Origin: AWTP1-18 sp036518635
GTDB taxonomy: Bacteria; Pseudomonadota; Gammaproteobacteria; Burkholderiales; Rhodocyclaceae
Direction: 5' to 3'
Assembly: GCA_036518635.1 (NCBI GenBank)
Contig: DATDMT010000037.1
Coordinates: 1-22,308 of the forward strand
DNA length: 22,308 nt
Made by a program: the position numbers and the translations under genes. The notes under the pieces were generated by a model. That model was given only the letters and a program-made list of their open reading frames with translations. It ran no database searches and was not told where the DNA came from. The stretch's first letter is position 1, and every line of letters starts with the position of its first letter. This document shows, piece by piece, positions 21,142 to 22,308 of this stretch.

Positions 21142-22308
21142 TCAGATGATCTGGAAATCTGCGGCGGTCAGCGCCGGGTGGCTGCCGCTGCCGACCGTGG
21201 CGAACTGGATTGGCGTCGCGCCGCCACCGCTGCCGTCTGTGTCGTAGTACAAGGCGCCGGTGGTCGGGTTGTAGACGATGTGGGCACCGCCGACGCTGGT
21301 GGTGACCGACAAATCCTGGAAGGCCAGGATGCTCAGCGCACCGGCGCTGCCCAAGCCGGAGAAGATGCTGGCGGAGAGTTCGATCTTGTCTGCGCCGTGG
21401 ACGAAATCGGTGATCAGGTCCACGTTGCTGTTGGTGTTCAGCAGCGCGGTGAAATCGAACAGGTCGTTGCCGCCGCCGCCGGTCAGGGTGTCGTTGCCGG
21501 CGCCGCCATTCAGGTGGTTGGCGACGCTGTTGCCCACCAGCTTGTCGTTGCCGCTGCCGCCGACGGCGTTCTCGATGGTGCAGTTCCAGGCGATGGTCAG
21601 GTTGTCCTTGCCGGTGTAGTCGGGCGGGACACTGAAGTTGAAGCCCGGGGCCGCGTCCAGCGCCGAGGCGTAGAGGTCGATGGAGGAATGGCTGCCTGCC
21701 GTCAGGTTAACGTCGCATTCCCGGGTCAGTGACGAGCAGTCGATGGTGTCGTTGCCGCCACCGTCCCAGATCGTCTTGAAGAAGGGCTGGTCGCCCATCG
21801 TGTAGCTGTCGTTGCCGCTGTGGTAGCTGGTGTTGGCGCCGTAGAGGTATTGCAGCGTGCCGATGTCATACAGCATCGCCGTCTCCGGGCTGAGGTTGTA
21901 GAGGTTGGCGCTGTTGCCGTTGACGCTGACCACCAGGCTGTTGGGCGCCTCGTTGTAGGACATCACCGTGTTGAGGTTGTTGTCCTCGGTGCTGGGCAGG
22001 AAGGGGGAGGTGTCGCCGCTACCGTAATTGCCCGGGTGCTTGAGGCCCAGCGCGTGACCGATCTCGTGCAGCAGGGTCTGCCAGCCGTAGCTGCCGGGGG
22101 AGAAGTCCTGGTTGCTGCTCTGGTCGTTGGCCAGCCAGACGTCGCCGCTCACGGCCGACGAGTAGCCCGGATAGTAGGCATAGCCGGCGGACTTGCCGGC
22201 CTGGTTGTCGGTGCCGAAGCGCATCTGCACGCTGGAGGAATCGGTGGTGGCGACGAAGGTGACGTTCAGCAGTTGGCCATAGTAGGCCAGGGCGGCCTGC
22301 ACCGCGGC
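21142..22308 (-). CDS. Serralysin-type (M10) RTX metalloprotease, C-terminal part (5' end outside window)
   Basis: The frame is open to the right edge, so the N terminus is missing. The zinc motif HEIGHALGLKH (at about 22036-22068) has the metzincin HExxHxxGxxH form, and the Met-turn VMSYNE follows about 24 residues later. Downstream come the serralysin linker and calcium-binding RTX nonapeptides (GGSGNDKLV, GGAGNDTLT, GGGGNDLFD) at about 21462-21561. The C-terminal beta region ends in ALTAADFQII, an acidic-hydrophobic end like that of type I secretion substrates. It should be exported by an ABC-type secretion system, which is not in the window, and fold outside the cell with calcium. Odd: three cysteines occur between the catalytic and RTX parts, unusual for serralysins. 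Confidence 0.93.
   Translation of the reverse strand, partial: AAVQAALAYYGQLLNVTFVATTDSSSVQMRFGTDNQAGKSAGYAYYPGYSSAVSGDVWLANDQSSNQDFSPGSYGWQTLLHEIGHALGLKHPGNYGSGDTSPFLPSTEDNNLNTVMSYNEAPNSLVVSVNGNSANLYNLSPETAMLYDIGTLQYLYGANTSYHSGNDSYTMGDQPFFKTIWDGGGNDTIDCSSLTRECDVNLTAGSHSSIDLYASALDAAPGFNFSVPPDYTGKDNLTIAWNCTIENAVGGSGNDKLVGNSVANHLNGGAGNDTLTGGGGNDLFDFTALLNTNSNVDLITDFVHGADKIELSASIFSGLGSAGALSILAFQDLSVTTSVGGAHIVYNPTTGALYYDTDGSGGGATPIQFATVGSGSHPALTAADFQII

Noticed and set aside
1..22308. CRISPR array, insertion sequence, integrase, toxin-antitoxin or defence-system genes
   Set aside because: I looked for spaced direct repeats, transposase or integrase motifs and paired small toxin/antitoxin genes and saw none. 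The lone small HTH gene at 11521 has no toxin-like partner next to it.

Overview
This is a GC-rich, densely coded chromosomal window. Gene content points to a betaproteobacterium, probably of the Rhodocyclales/Nitrosomonadales type. The clues are a small DUF3820 protein beside a roughly 109-aa protein that is often annotated 'ATPase with chaperone activity', a short NQSEYW-type HTH protein, a membrane-anchored FMN/glutamate-synthase-like protein, and a DUF748 protein. This placement is inference from family knowledge, not from any marker-gene comparison.

Layout. 1-441 is the 3' end of an RsmB/NOP rRNA cytosine methyltransferase. 442-611 carries a large palindromic intergenic repeat. 612-2633 holds a secreted single-HKD phospholipase D/nuclease followed closely by an MscS-type channel. 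2643-3074 is an AT-richer orphan with two membrane segments. 3103-7205 (minus strand) is a complete arsenic resistance operon, arsR-arsC-acr3-arsD-arsA. Its promoter/operator overlaps the arsR start codon and predicts a leaderless arsR message. 7368-7616 is a small acidic orphan. 7818-8444 is a HTH-plus-receiver response regulator, convergent with a GAF-GAF-PAS-class III adenylate cyclase (8446-10800, minus). Three small minus-strand genes follow (10933-11751). 11752-12780 is an AT-richer accessory stretch with a tiny putative lipoprotein and a secreted protein, ending at a tRNA-Ser(GGA) gene that has its own promoter and terminator. nadC (minus) is divergent from the FMN/[3Fe-4S] glutamate-synthase-like protein (13849-15324). 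A strong hairpin and a GC palindrome separate that gene from nnrD/nnrE (15471-16949, minus). The last genes are an M20 amidohydrolase (17016-18188), a large AsmA-like DUF748 protein (18216-21116), and the C-terminal part of a serralysin-type RTX metalloprotease running off the right edge (21142-22308, minus).

How the genes work together. The ars genes form a full detoxification pathway. ArsR senses As(III), ArsC reduces arsenate, ArsD hands arsenite to ArsA, and ArsA most likely energises Acr3 efflux. The HTH-receiver protein and the cyclase are both signalling proteins but are convergent, so co-transcription is not implied. NadC makes NaMN for NAD, and NnrD/E repairs damaged NAD(P)H hydrates, so two NAD-related genes flank the FMN protein.

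I found no CRISPR array, insertion sequence, integrase or toxin-antitoxin pair, and no clear evidence for a wholly new system. The most interesting items are the leaderless arsR promoter/operator, the HTH-receiver fusion with its operator-like repeat, the hairpin spanning the stop codon at 15322, the cysteines in the RTX protease, and the two AT-richer orphan patches.
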